Both the position numbers and the translations under genes were made by a program. The notes beneath the pieces were generated by a model. The model worked only from the letters and a program-made list of their open reading frames with translations, was not told the DNA's origin and made no database searches. A DNA stretch of 59,229 bases from CAZTCJ01 sp964612085 (GTDB lineage Bacteria > Pseudomonadota > Alphaproteobacteria > JAJFIK01): positions 1 to 59,229 of the forward strand of contig CAZTCJ010000015.1 in assembly GCA_964612085.1 (NCBI GenBank), written 5' to 3'. Shown here in pieces: positions 25,527 to 35,770 of the stretch (within the stretch, counting starts at the first letter, position 1; every line of letters begins with the position of its first letter).

Positions 25527-26900
25527 TTAGCTTTCCGGCAAAGCCGTCGGGGCGCCGAGCGCTTGGTAGAGGTCGATGACCGCGCCGGCGAGGTCGGCCT
25601 CGGCTTCCACATAGGCCTCCCGGCTGTCGATCAGCGTCCGCTGGGCATCCAGAATATCGATGAAGCTGGCGAGACCCTCCCGGTAAAGAGCATTGAGCTG
25701 GTTGAAGGCCAGCTCGCTCGCCTCGATGGCGCGCAACAGATCGTCCCGGCGCTGCTTGAACCCTTGAATGGCGGCGAGCGCGTTTTCCACCTCGCTCAGG
25801 CTTTGGAGCACCGTGCGTTCATAGGTCAGGCGCGCCGCTTCGGCACGGGCCCGGGCCGCGCGCACTTCCGCCCGCCGCCGTCCGGCATCAAGTGCCGGGA
25901 CATCGAGCACGGCGCTCAAGACCGCCGTCACGGTTCCGGCCATAGCCTGAGCCCCGCCCAGCCCGACGCTCACCTGGCCGGGCAGGCGTAGCGCGGGGTA
26001 CAGATCGGCGACCTCGACACCGATGGCCGCCACGGCTGCTTTCAAACCCTCTTCCGCCGACAGAACGTCCGGCCGCCGCCTGATCAGAACCGCGGGCACG
26101 CCCGCCTCGGGTCCGCTGCCGTAAACGGGAATGGGATCGGCATCGTATCCAGGCGCCAGACCGTCGGCGGGCGGTTCGCCCAGCAGCACGGCCAGCGCGT
26201 TTTCCGCCCGCGCCCGGGCCGCCGCCAACGTGCCCCGCTGGGATTGGGTGCGCGCCAGATCGGCCGCCGCCCGCTGATAATCGAGATCAGCGGCCAGGCC
26301 CGCCTCGAACCGCTGGCGCACGATCTGCAAGGTCTGGCGCTGGAGATCGAGGGAGGTTTCCAGAAGATCCAGGCGGGCCTGGGTACGCCGCAGCTCCACA
26401 TAGGTATCGGCGACGCTCGCGACCGTCAGGCGGCGGACATCTTCCAGGCTAAAGCCCGCCGCTTTCGCCACGGCCCGCGCCTGCTGGATGCGCCGCTTCT
26501 GGCCGCCGAAAAGATCGGCATTGAAGGACAGCACCGCGCCCGCCGTGCCGCTCGAGAGGGCATCGCTCTGCGGGCCGTCGCGCAAGGTGCCGCTCGCCGT
26601 GCCGTCCAGGATCGGAAACAGGTCGGAAAACTCAGCGCGGGCCAAAGCACCGGTCTCGGCCAGACGGGCGAGCGCCACGCCGATATCGAGATTGTTGGCG
26701 AGCGCTTCGTCGATCAGCCCGTCCAAAGTTTCGTCCTCGAAGCCCTTCCACCACAGATCGTCCGTCGCCGTCTCAAGCCGGTAGTCCGTACGATAAGCGG
26801 CGGTGACCTTGATCTCGGGCTGAACATAGTCGGGACCGACCACGCAGCCCGCCAGACCCAGCAGCGCCGCGACCAGCGAAAGACGCGCCGGGCGGGTCAT
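25527..26900 (-). CDS. RND efflux outer-membrane lipoprotein (NodT/TolC-like)
   Basis: 457 residues. Lipoprotein signal with lipobox LLGLAGC, then VGPDYVQPEIKVTAAYRTD typical of the NodT family, and two outer-membrane efflux repeats rich in coiled-coil (LDLLETSLDLQRQTLQIVRQ; RRAEVRAARARAEAARLTYE). It forms the exit duct of the tripartite pump. Its ATG overlaps the stop of the upstream permease by ATGA, so the pump genes are translationally coupled. Confidence 0.93.
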   Translation of the reverse strand: MTRPARLSLVAALLGLAGCVVGPDYVQPEIKVTAAYRTDYRLETATDDLWWKGFEDETLDGLIDEALANNLDIGVALARLAETGALARAEFSDLFPILDGTASGTLRDGPQSDALSSGTAGAVLSFNADLFGGQKRRIQQARAVAKAAGFSLEDVRRLTVASVADTYVELRRTQARLDLLETSLDLQRQTLQIVRQRFEAGLAADLDYQRAAADLARTQSQRGTLAAARARAENALAVLLGEPPADGLAPGYDADPIPVYGSGPEAGVPAVLIRRRPDVLSAEEGLKAAVAAIGVEVADLYPALRLPGQVSVGLGGAQAMAGTVTAVLSAVLDVPALDAGRRRAEVRAARARAEAARLTYERTVLQSLSEVENALAAIQGFKQRRDDLLRAIEASELAFNQLNALYREGLASFIDILDAQRTLIDSREAYVEAEADLAGAVIDLYQALGAPTALPES

Positions 26901-29900
26901 GGGCGATCGTCCCGGTCGAAAGCGCTTTCACGGCGTTCGGCCTCGGCCAGTTCCTGCTCCAGCGCCTTGGCCTGGACCGAGCGCGGTTTGCCCAGGCGGG
27001 CGACCCCCAGATAGATCACCGGCGTCAGGAACAGGGTGAAGATCGCGGCGAGCCCCAGGCCGCCGAACACGGTCCAGCCGATGGAGGCGCGCGCTTCCGC
27101 CCCCGCTCCGCTTGCCAGGATCAGCGGCACGGCGCCGACCACGGTGGAGATCAAGGTCATCATAATGGGGCGCAGACGGATGATGGCCGCCTCGAACACC
27201 GCATCGCGCACGTTGCGCCCTTCGACCCGCAACTGATCGGCGAACTCGACCAGCAGCACCCCGTTCTTCGCCATCAGGCCGATCAACATGACAAGCCCGA
27301 TCTGGGAAAAGATGTTGAGCGAAGTGCCGGTCAGGAACAGGGCGTAGACGGCGGCGGCGAGCGCGAACGGCACCGAGAGGATGATCACCATGGGGCTGGT
27401 CAGGCTCTCGAACTGGGCCGTCAGCACCAGGAACACGATGATGAAGGCAAAGGCGTAGGTGAGCGCCAGTTCCTGCGAAGTCTCACCGAGGGTTTCCGCC
27501 TCGCCCTGAAGCAGCATGTCGATATTGCCTGACAACACCTCATCGGCCAGACGCTCGATCTCGGCCACGGCATCGGCCAGAGGCACACCGGCGGCCACAT
27601 CGGCTTCCAGTTCGATGGCCCGGCGCTGTTCGGTGCGGTCGAGTTCGGCCGCAACCCCTTCCTCCACAATGGTGGTCAGGCTCGACAAGGGGATGAGATT
27701 GCCATTGTCCGAACGGACGAAAAGATTGCGCAGGTCGGACGGGTCGTCGATCGCGCCGGTGGCGGATTCCAGAAAGATCGGGATCGCCTGATCGCCCACA
27801 TTGAGATCGATGATCTCATCGCCGCCGACCATGACCCGCAAGGTGACGGACAGCTCGTCCAGAGGCACGCCCAGATCGGCGGCCCGGCGCCGGTCGATGC
27901 GGATCGACAATTGGGGCTGGGTCGGCTGATAGGAAATCTCCGGGTTCGACAGAATCTCCGAATTCGTCTCAATGGCATCGGAAAGCGCGCGGGCGGCCTC
28001 GAAGATCTGCTGATACTCCGGACCGGTCAAAGCCACTTCGAGACCGGAGCGACGCCCCCGCCCGATGCTGAGGCTGCCCCGGCCGAAGACGCTGGCGCGG
28101 GATCCGGGGATCTGGGACAAGGGCCTGCGCAGTTCGGCGATGATCTCCTGCTGGCTGCGGGTCCGTTCAGACCAGGGCGCCAGCGGCGCGGTGATGAAGA
28201 TAAGGTTCGGATCCCAGCGGCCCACGACGCTATAAAGCGAGGTGATCTCACCGCTTTCCAGATAGGGTTCGAGCACTTTCTCGACCTGATCGGCCTGGCG
28301 CTGCATGTAATCGATGCCGACACCGTCAGGACCCGACGCGAAGATATAGATGACGCCCCGGTCCTCGCTGGGCACCAGTTCCTGATCGAGCGCCGAATAA
28401 AGCAAGGCGGCGCCGATGGCCGAGGCCACCGCCAGACCCATGGTCAGGACCGGCACGGCGAGCGCCAGCTTCAGGAGTTTCTCGTACATCCACGCCAGGC
28501 CGTTGCCGAGACGCGCCAGGGCACCGGGATTGTCCGTGTCGTCATGAAAGGTGAGCCGGGCCGCAAGCGCAGGCACGAGCGTCAACGCCACGAAGGACGA
28601 GATGATCACCGACAGGGCCAGGGTGAAGCCGAACTCGCGGAACAGCCGCCCGGCCGTCGACGGCAGGAAGGATATGGGCACGAACACCGCCACCAGCACG
28701 GCGGTGGTGGCCACGACGGCGAAAAACACCTGCCGCGTGCCCAGCACGGCCGCCGCGCGCCGTCCCAGCCCTTTCGTCTGCAGACGGTGGATATTCTCCA
28801 GCACCACGATGGCATCGTCCACGATCAGACCGGTGGCGAGCACCAGCGCCAACAGGGTGAGCAGATTGATCGAAAAGCCCGACAGCCAGATCCCCGCCAG
28901 CGCGCCGATCAGGGCCGTCGGAATGGCCGCGCTCGGAATAAGCGTCGCCTTGAGCGAGCCGATAAAGAGCCAAATGGTACCGACCACGATCAGCACGGTG
29001 AAGCCCAGGCTGATCAGCACTTCGCGCACCGAGCCCTTGATGAACACCGCATCGTCCGACTGGACCACGATCTCGATATCATCAAAGCGGTTGTTGAGCT
29101 GGCGCACCCTTGCACGCACCGCATCGGAAATCTGAATGGTGTTCGACTGCGCCTGGCGCACGATGCCGAGACCGATGATCCGCTCGCCGTTCAGACGGGT
29201 GAAACTGGTGGCATCGGCGGGCGCGAAAAAGGCTTCCGCCACATCGCCGATGCGTGTCTGGCCGGAAATGATCACATCCTTCACCCGCTCGGGCGTGGCC
29301 GCCGTCGCCTCAGCGCGCACGATCAGTTCCTGATCGGTGGAGCGGAAACTGCCCACGGGCACGTCGAACGGCGCCTGCTGGAGGGCGTTCACCACATCGG
29401 CGACCGTCAGGCCGAACCGGCTCAGGCGCAGGGGATCGAGCACGACCCGGAGCTGGCGCTGGCGGGTGCCGAACAGATCGACAGTCGCCACCCCTTCGAC
29501 CGCCAGAAGCTCCGGCACCATGTCGTTCTCGATGATCCGGGTCAGTTCTTCTTCGTCATAGGACGGACCGACCACGGCGAGCTGCACGATGGGATCGGCA
29601 TCGTCATCGGCCTTGGTGACGCGGATCTGTTCGACCCGGTCGGGCAGTTGGCGGGTGACCCGGCTCACCGCCTCGCGCACATCCGCCGCCGCCGTATCGA
29701 GGTTGACGCCCGGATTGAACTCCACGCGGATGCGGGCGTTGTTCTCCTCGCTCGACGAGCGGATCTGGCGCACGCCGGAGACCCGTGCCGCCGCCCCTTC
29801 GAGAATGCTGGTAACTTCCGCATCCATGGTTTCAGGCGCGGCGCCGGGCAGATTGGCGGTCACCGATACGATGGGCCGGTCCACATCGGGCAGTTCGCGC

Positions 29901-30016
29901 ACTTCCACGCCGAATATGGCGGCAAGCCCGGCAATCACGATCAGCAGATTGAGCACGCCCGCGAAAAGCGGCCGCTTGACGGACAGGGATGGCAGATCGT
30001 TGCGGCTCTCGCTCAT
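26897..30016 (-). CDS. RND multidrug-type efflux permease (HAE1/AcrB family)
   Basis: 1039 residues, the standard AcrB length. Twelve membrane segments and two large periplasmic loops. TM4 carries the proton-relay Asp pair in LVLATGLIVDDAIVVLENIH. The N-terminal LPSLSVKRPLFAGVLNLLIV and IQISDAVRARVRQLNN segments are characteristic. The periplasmic adaptor gene overlaps upstream by 4 bases and the outer-membrane gene downstream by 4 bases. Substrate cannot be read from sequence. Confidence 0.95.
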   Translation of the reverse strand: MSESRNDLPSLSVKRPLFAGVLNLLIVIAGLAAIFGVEVRELPDVDRPIVSVTANLPGAAPETMDAEVTSILEGAAARVSGVRQIRSSSEENNARIRVEFNPGVNLDTAAADVREAVSRVTRQLPDRVEQIRVTKADDDADPIVQLAVVGPSYDEEELTRIIENDMVPELLAVEGVATVDLFGTRQRQLRVVLDPLRLSRFGLTVADVVNALQQAPFDVPVGSFRSTDQELIVRAEATAATPERVKDVIISGQTRIGDVAEAFFAPADATSFTRLNGERIIGLGIVRQAQSNTIQISDAVRARVRQLNNRFDDIEIVVQSDDAVFIKGSVREVLISLGFTVLIVVGTIWLFIGSLKATLIPSAAIPTALIGALAGIWLSGFSINLLTLLALVLATGLIVDDAIVVLENIHRLQTKGLGRRAAAVLGTRQVFFAVVATTAVLVAVFVPISFLPSTAGRLFREFGFTLALSVIISSFVALTLVPALAARLTFHDDTDNPGALARLGNGLAWMYEKLLKLALAVPVLTMGLAVASAIGAALLYSALDQELVPSEDRGVIYIFASGPDGVGIDYMQRQADQVEKVLEPYLESGEITSLYSVVGRWDPNLIFITAPLAPWSERTRSQQEIIAELRRPLSQIPGSRASVFGRGSLSIGRGRRSGLEVALTGPEYQQIFEAARALSDAIETNSEILSNPEISYQPTQPQLSIRIDRRRAADLGVPLDELSVTLRVMVGGDEIIDLNVGDQAIPIFLESATGAIDDPSDLRNLFVRSDNGNLIPLSSLTTIVEEGVAAELDRTEQRRAIELEADVAAGVPLADAVAEIERLADEVLSGNIDMLLQGEAETLGETSQELALTYAFAFIIVFLVLTAQFESLTSPMVIILSVPFALAAAVYALFLTGTSLNIFSQIGLVMLIGLMAKNGVLLVEFADQLRVEGRNVRDAVFEAAIIRLRPIMMTLISTVVGAVPLILASGAGAEARASIGWTVFGGLGLAAIFTLFLTPVIYLGVARLGKPRSVQAKALEQELAEAERRESAFDRDDRP

Positions 30017-31089
30017 TCCGTACTCCGCTCAACGGCACCGCCGATATCCGTGACTTGCGTTCCCTCACGGACTTTCTGTACACCCTCGGCCACCACCAGG
30101 GAGCCTTCCGGAATATCGCCGCGCACCAGCACCTGCCCTTTTTCGCGGGATATGATGGTGACGGGCACTTGGCGCGCCGCGCCCTCGCGCACGGTCCACA
30201 CATAAGAGCCGTCGCTGCCCCAAATGATCGCCGCTTCGGGCACCGCCGGATAGGCCTCGCCTTCGAAGGTGACGGCGATCTGGAAGCTCATGCCCGGGCG
30301 CAGAATGTCGGAGGCGTTGTCGAGGGCGGCGCGCACGGTGAAGCTGCGCCGGTCCGGATCGATCCGGCTGTCCACATTGATGACTTCGGCCGCGTAGGTC
30401 CGGTCGGGCTCGGCGAAAGGGGCGGCCTCGACCGTATCGCCGACCTGCACCCGGGCGAAAACCTGTTCGGGCGCCTGAAAATCCACATAGAGCACGCGCC
30501 GGTCGTCCAGTTGGGTGATGGCCGTGGTCGGCGTGATGCGCGCGCCCGGATCGATATCGGTCAGTCCCAGATAACCGGCGAAGGGCGCGGTGATGGTCCG
30601 TTCGGCCAACGCGACCTCGGCCTGTTCAAGCTGAATGCGGGCCGCCTCGAGGGCCGTCTGGGCCTCATCGATCTGGCTGTCGGACACAGCACCCGTATCC
30701 TCGATCCGCCGGTAGCGGGCCAGAAGCTGCTCGGCTTCCTTGACCGCCACCTCCGCCAGCCGGACCGCGAGCCGCTCCTGGCTGTCCTCAAGACGCACGA
30801 GCGGCGCGCCTTCTTCCGCGAACGCGCCGGCCCGGAACAGGATCTCCGTCACCGCGCCGCCGGTTTCCGGATACAGGATGGCGCTGGCGCGGGCCCGCGC
30901 CGTACCCACCGCCTCAACGCGGGTTTCCTGGCGGACATAGGCGACTTTATGGGCGATGATACGTACGGGCGCGGCGTCGCGCGCCCCCCGGCGGCCGTCA
31001 TTGGATTGGGTCTCCTGGCTGTCGCATCCGGCCAGCACAAATACTGCCGCAACCGCAGCAATATACAAACGATACATGTAAAACCGCAC
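30013..31089 (-). CDS. RND periplasmic adaptor lipoprotein (membrane fusion protein)
   Basis: 358 residues. Lipobox VLAGC at about residue 22. The HlyD/AcrA architecture is visible: barrel-sandwich halves around VGTARARASAILYPETGGAV and ITAPFAGYLGLTDIDPGARI, an alpha-hairpin of Ala/Glu/Arg-rich coiled coil between them, and beta-barrel plus membrane-proximal domain to the end. An internal ATG at 31077 is an equally good start. First gene of the pump operon; a 150-base gap with a possible promoter separates it from the DUF1302 gene. Confidence 0.92.
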   Translation of the reverse strand: MRFYMYRLYIAAVAAVFVLAGCDSQETQSNDGRRGARDAAPVRIIAHKVAYVRQETRVEAVGTARARASAILYPETGGAVTEILFRAGAFAEEGAPLVRLEDSQERLAVRLAEVAVKEAEQLLARYRRIEDTGAVSDSQIDEAQTALEAARIQLEQAEVALAERTITAPFAGYLGLTDIDPGARITPTTAITQLDDRRVLYVDFQAPEQVFARVQVGDTVEAAPFAEPDRTYAAEVINVDSRIDPDRRSFTVRAALDNASDILRPGMSFQIAVTFEGEAYPAVPEAAIIWGSDGSYVWTVREGAARQVPVTIISREKGQVLVRGDIPEGSLVVAEGVQKVREGTQVTDIGGAVERSTE

Positions 31090-31239
31090 CTTGACGCCCC
31101 ATGATCAGCCCTTGAGAGGTCTGATCGGCCCCCCGGGGTCTCATTCTTGCGTCTCAGAGGATAGTGCGTTGGCGCGCCCCTGCAACGATGAACGACTCCA
31201 GGGGGCTTGCCGGGCGCGGGTTTGGGCCTCTCTGTGGCG

Positions 31240-32589
31240 TCAGATCCCCAGCTTGAAGCCTGCGGTGATGCGGTCCGCCCGGTCGAATTCCCCGAAAACG
31301 CCGAGCGGATCGCCGTAAAACAGATCGCCGCCGATGGTCACGGTCAGCGCATCGCTAAGTTCATAGGCCAGGGACACGCGCACCAGCCCGTCGCCATCGT
31401 TGAGATTGCTCAGCCACTGCACTTCCGGACGCAGACGATCGTTGGAAAACCGGCCGCGCCAAGTGAGCGTGGCAAAGCTATCGACCCGCGAGCGGGGAAG
31501 CCCGCCGGGATCGTCCAGAACCACATCCTGAAAGAGCTGGGCGCTGATCACGCCTTTCGGGAGACCGTAATAATCAAGACCCAGAACATAGGAGAGATTA
31601 TCCGACTCCGCGATTCCGTCAGGCGCGATATCGAGCGTGACATTATAGGCCCGGCCCCATGTGAAGCCAATTTCCGTACGCAGAACGAAATCGCCGAAGG
31701 CATTGCTGGCCGTCACGCCCGCCAGATGGACCCGATCGTAGATTTGAGCGATTTCCGTACGCTCCGCAAGCCGGGTGATTTCAAAGACCGGACGATCTTC
31801 ATAATGATAAAGATAGAGCGCGGAGAGGTCCCAGCCGCCCCAAAAGGCCGACAGCCGGATACCTGCATCGCTGTCGCGCACCGGACCGTTATCGGGCCGC
31901 TCGATCCTGAAGACGGCCGGACGGTCGAGGGCGAATGGCGGCGGCGTGAAGCGCGGCGAGGTCAAGGCGAATGTGGCGCCCGGTTCCGGCAGTTCGTGAT
32001 AGGTCCGGTCTGGGATCCAGACCGCCTGCACATCGATGCCGGCGATCCGGGTCTCCAGATTGACCGTCCACAGAGGAATGCGCGACACATCGAAATCATC
32101 GAGGATAAAGGCGCGGAAAGACTGGGGATTGACCACGTCGAGCACTTTAAGGCCGTCCGCCTCGCCCCACACGACCTGCTGCTTGCCCAGCCGGTAGGTG
32201 ATGGGCCCGGCCGAGCCCGTCAGATAGGCTTCGCGCAGCTCGACGCCCGCCCGGTCGCCGACCAGAATCCGCCGGTTGCCGGAAGACCGCTCCGTCTGTC
32301 CCGGCCGGCCCGGTTCCAGCCGGTCATAGCCGTCGATTTCCAGGCGCGCGATGCCGGTGAAAGTGCCAAGCCCGCCCAGATCCATATCAGCGCGCGGCTC
32401 GAAGCGCCATTCCAAACGATCGCCCCGCTCCTCGTCCCAGGCGTAAGCGCCCTGGGTCTCGAGAATGGCGGAAACATCCGTGACGGTTATGCCGTCTTGT
32501 GCGTAGGCGGACAGACTGATGCCGCCCGCCGCCAGGGCGCTCAAGGCGATACCGGCGGAAACCGTCCCCATGCGACGTTTAAAGCCCAC
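31240..32589 (-). CDS. DUF1302-type outer-membrane beta-barrel protein
   Basis: 449 residues. Sec signal ending GGISLSAYAQ, then a barrel with alternating hydrophobic strands and the family motif YRLGKQQVVWGEADGLKVLD near residue 130, which is diagnostic for DUF1302. The last strand ends FDRADRITAGFKLGI. It overlaps the MMPL-LolA gene by 11 bases and is the natural outer-membrane partner of that exporter; RND exporter, LolA-like and DUF1302 genes recur together. Confidence 0.82.
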   Translation of the reverse strand: MGFKRRMGTVSAGIALSALAAGGISLSAYAQDGITVTDVSAILETQGAYAWDEERGDRLEWRFEPRADMDLGGLGTFTGIARLEIDGYDRLEPGRPGQTERSSGNRRILVGDRAGVELREAYLTGSAGPITYRLGKQQVVWGEADGLKVLDVVNPQSFRAFILDDFDVSRIPLWTVNLETRIAGIDVQAVWIPDRTYHELPEPGATFALTSPRFTPPPFALDRPAVFRIERPDNGPVRDSDAGIRLSAFWGGWDLSALYLYHYEDRPVFEITRLAERTEIAQIYDRVHLAGVTASNAFGDFVLRTEIGFTWGRAYNVTLDIAPDGIAESDNLSYVLGLDYYGLPKGVISAQLFQDVVLDDPGGLPRSRVDSFATLTWRGRFSNDRLRPEVQWLSNLNDGDGLVRVSLAYELSDALTVTIGGDLFYGDPLGVFGEFDRADRITAGFKLGI

Positions 32590-35500
32590 GGCGCAATCCC
32601 CCTTGCGTCAGCCGGTCGTCCGGAATATCGGCTTCGTAATTCACCTCATTATAAAGCAATTCCGTTTTGTGGCCGGTCTTATGGTTCTCCGCCGTGATGC
32701 GCATCACCGTCCAGATGCCCTGGATCTGGCGCACATCGCTCAGCGTGATTGTTTTCAAGAAGTTATCGTTGGTGTCCCAGAAATCGGCCTTGCGGGGCAT
32801 CCAGTTTTCCGGATCGACCCAGGTCACCACATGGCTGTAACCCAGTTCCTTGGCGATCTTCGGGCTTTGGGGTTGAAGATCGAGCCGGTAAAGCGTGGCG
32901 CCGTCCACCATGTCCTCGCCCGCCAGCGTGAAATGATAATCATCGAGCGAGAACTTGGTTGAATCCTGAATGTCCTGATACGTGAAATCGGTACCGATGA
33001 AGTAATCGCCCCGGTCGGAGGCCGAAATCCGCCGCACACGGCGCATAGCTGGCAGATAGAGCCAGCGGTTATCCGTCCGCGCGCTGTCTTTATAATCATA
33101 GGTCAGAAACGCCGTGCCTCTGACATTGGTCGGCTTCAGGAAGAATACGGCGATGCGGCGCGCTTCGTCATCTTCCTTGCGTAAGATGACAGTTTCGCGT
33201 GTCCGCACGGATCCGCTCCGGTTGGTCAGGGTCATGGTCAGGTCATAGCGCACCGTCACGCCGTCCGGCCGGTCGGAGATGTTCCGGGCAATGGCCGGTC
33301 CATCGAGGGGCTCGTCGGCCCGCGCATCGCAAAGCGCCAGCACCGATCCAAGCACCGCCACAGCGATCATGGCCGCGGCCCCGCCGCCGCCCCGGCGGAA
33401 GATCTTGATGGAAAACCCTTCAAGCCCGCAGAATTTCGGCCTCAAGATCGTCACGAGCGCGGGCAGGAAAATCACGGCACTGATGAAATTGGCGGCCATA
33501 GCCGCTGCTATGAGCGTGCCCAGACGATAAAGCGGCGGCATCTCGCTCATTACAAGCGCGCCAAAGCCGAGAAACAGAGCCAGAAAGTTGAAAAACAAGG
33601 CGCGGCCCGCACTGGGATAAAGCGCCCGGCAGGCATCCCGCAAATTCAAACTCTGCTCCCGGATCAAATACCGGAGGCGGTCGATGATATGAATGGGGAA
33701 ATCGACGCCCAATCCGATGGCGATGGCGGCGAACATGGAGGTGGCGGGCTCAAGCCAGATGTTCGTGAACCCCATGACCGCATAAACCGAAAGGACGGCC
33801 ACCAGGACGGGAGCGACCGTCAGAACACCGCCCACGAATGAGCGGAACAACAAGGCCGACATGGCAAAGACAAGCAGTAAAGAAACGCAGATTGACAGAA
33901 AATGATTGCGGGCGAGCGGCATCATCCAATGGTAATCCACATTGAGGCGCCCGCTTAGATTCGCTGTCAAATCCTCCGTAGAAAAAGTTTCTTTAATATA
34001 GTCTTCTGCCGCCTGAACAATCTCGATATCGGTGGAGTATCTGCTGTCATTGATCATGAAGCGGACCAAGGCACGGCGATAGTCGTAATCGATTTCCTCC
34101 TGGAAATCGGTCGGTCCGCCCATGGCGGAGTAGAGCAAAAAATACTGGGCGATCAGATCGGGATCATCGGGCAGACGGTAAAAGGCCGGATCGTTGCCGT
34201 TCATCGCCTTATGCATCTGTTTCAGGTAATCGACAATGGACACGCTGTCCTGGACCCGGCTCATGCCTTCCAGATAGGTTTGCAGCGCTTCGATACGCGC
34301 CAAGCGATCCGGATCGAACAACCCTTCGACCTCGGGCGTCTCGACGACAATATCCAGATAGCTGGTGCCGCTAAACCGCTTATTGATCTCAGAATGGGCC
34401 TGATAGATCGGCGCCGAGTCTGAGAAATTCTCGATCCGCGCCCGGTCGGTCTTCAACTGGACAAGGCCGGCAATGCCTAAACCGACAAGTACGGCGCACA
34501 GCACCACGATCGTCTGTGCCCGGTTGATCGAGAAAAGCCCGATTTGCCCAAGGAGGCGCGCGAAGGTGTCGTAGCTTTCGCCTTGCGCATTGGGCCGGAA
34601 GGCGGGACTGGGACGGGCTTCGAACAGGCACATGGCGGCAGGCAGGAAGATCATGGAATAAACAAGCGCAAAGAGAACACCGATAATGGCGAAGGCGCCG
34701 AACCAGAACATGGGCGGCATGCCCGAAGTCGCGCTGATCCCGGCAAATCCAGCAATCGTCGTCAGGGAGGTGAGGACGACCGGCCGCCACATGACGGCCA
34801 TGGCGCGCACCACGATGGTTCTTTGCTCCGCCTCCGGATCGATGGCGAGCTCTTCATAGTAACGGCTCAATAAATGGATCGAATCGGCGACCGCGATACC
34901 GATCAGAATCACAGGTAAAGCCGACGTAATAATGTAATAAGGAACGCCCGCTGCTCCCATGAGTCCCATAGATCCGCCGACGGTCGCCATGATGATCGCG
35001 ATCGGAATGAAAAAAGCTCTCCGGCTGCGGAAGGCAATAGCCATGACCACGAGAATGATAAGGAAAGCAATCGGCTGGAGCTTACGCGCGTCTTCGTTGA
35101 GATAGATGCTGAGATAGCCGCCCACGGCCCCTTCGCCTGCGATCAGCACCCGATGATCCTCAGTCTGTGCATCTGCGATCAATGTTTCAATGTGCTGATA
35201 GGTTTGACCGGCCGTTAAAGGATCCACGACTTCCGCCATGATCAGCGTGCCCGAGCCGTCCTTGGCAACCAGTGTTCCCATATAAAGAGGAATGGCCTGG
35301 ACGGCGAGCCGCACCCGCTCCGCATCCATGGGCGTCTCGGGCATGGGATCGAGGAAGGGCGTGACGACGAGCCCATCCTCCGTACCCACGATATTTTTTT
35401 CCGTGGCCAGACTGCGGACCCGTTCCGGATCGATGTTCTCGATCCCCTTCACCGCTTCGGTCAGACGCTCGACCAGCGCCAGGGACACCGGCGTGAAGAC

Positions 35501-35770
35501 GCCGCCCGGCTCGTCCCGCAACACGGCAATGACAATGGGATCGCGCAGGCCGAAGATCTCCTCGACCTTGTCCCGGTAGACCAAGGCCGGATGGCCGGTG
35601 GGCATGAACGCATCCACCGTCGTGTCGCGCACGATGGACAGGATCTGGCTGGCGGTCAGAACCAAAACGATCAGGCTGACAATGGTAATCGCACGAGGAA
35701 AGCGGGTGACGGCGCGAAAAAAAGCCGTCGCGCGAGGGGCTGAGGCCTCCGCGGACCGTGACACTTCCAT
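32579..35770 (-). CDS. MMPL-type RND exporter fused to a LolA-like lipoprotein-sorting domain
   Basis: 1063 residues. Residues 1 to about 775 form an MMPL/RND exporter with 12 predicted membrane segments and two periplasmic loops (VLLIGIAVADSIHLLSRYYE-type and AIAIGLGVDFPIHIIDRLRY-type TM4/TM10 motifs). A 13th hydrophobic segment (about 793-812) ends in a signal-peptidase-like ARADE site. The last 250 residues are a LolA/LolB-like outer-membrane lipoprotein-sorting domain (RDNRWLYLPAMRRVRRISAS-type and GDYFIGTDFTYQDI motifs). In most genomes these are separate genes. The ATG at 35770 gives the family N-terminus; the upstream 45 codons look non-coding. Likely exports a lipid or hydrophobic compound with the downstream DUF1302 barrel. 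Confidence 0.87.
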   Translation of the reverse strand: MEVSRSAEASAPRATAFFRAVTRFPRAITIVSLIVLVLTASQILSIVRDTTVDAFMPTGHPALVYRDKVEEIFGLRDPIVIAVLRDEPGGVFTPVSLALVERLTEAVKGIENIDPERVRSLATEKNIVGTEDGLVVTPFLDPMPETPMDAERVRLAVQAIPLYMGTLVAKDGSGTLIMAEVVDPLTAGQTYQHIETLIADAQTEDHRVLIAGEGAVGGYLSIYLNEDARKLQPIAFLIILVVMAIAFRSRRAFFIPIAIIMATVGGSMGLMGAAGVPYYIITSALPVILIGIAVADSIHLLSRYYEELAIDPEAEQRTIVVRAMAVMWRPVVLTSLTTIAGFAGISATSGMPPMFWFGAFAIIGVLFALVYSMIFLPAAMCLFEARPSPAFRPNAQGESYDTFARLLGQIGLFSINRAQTIVVLCAVLVGLGIAGLVQLKTDRARIENFSDSAPIYQAHSEINKRFSGTSYLDIVVETPEVEGLFDPDRLARIEALQTYLEGMSRVQDSVSIVDYLKQMHKAMNGNDPAFYRLPDDPDLIAQYFLLYSAMGGPTDFQEEIDYDYRRALVRFMINDSRYSTDIEIVQAAEDYIKETFSTEDLTANLSGRLNVDYHWMMPLARNHFLSICVSLLLVFAMSALLFRSFVGGVLTVAPVLVAVLSVYAVMGFTNIWLEPATSMFAAIAIGLGVDFPIHIIDRLRYLIREQSLNLRDACRALYPSAGRALFFNFLALFLGFGALVMSEMPPLYRLGTLIAAAMAANFISAVIFLPALVTILRPKFCGLEGFSIKIFRRGGGGAAAMIAVAVLGSVLALCDARADEPLDGPAIARNISDRPDGVTVRYDLTMTLTNRSGSVRTRETVILRKEDDEARRIAVFFLKPTNVRGTAFLTYDYKDSARTDNRWLYLPAMRRVRRISASDRGDYFIGTDFTYQDIQDSTKFSLDDYHFTLAGEDMVDGATLYRLDLQPQSPKIAKELGYSHVVTWVDPENWMPRKADFWDTNDNFLKTITLSDVRQIQGIWTVMRITAENHKTGHKTELLYNEVNYEADIPDDRLTQGGLRRGL

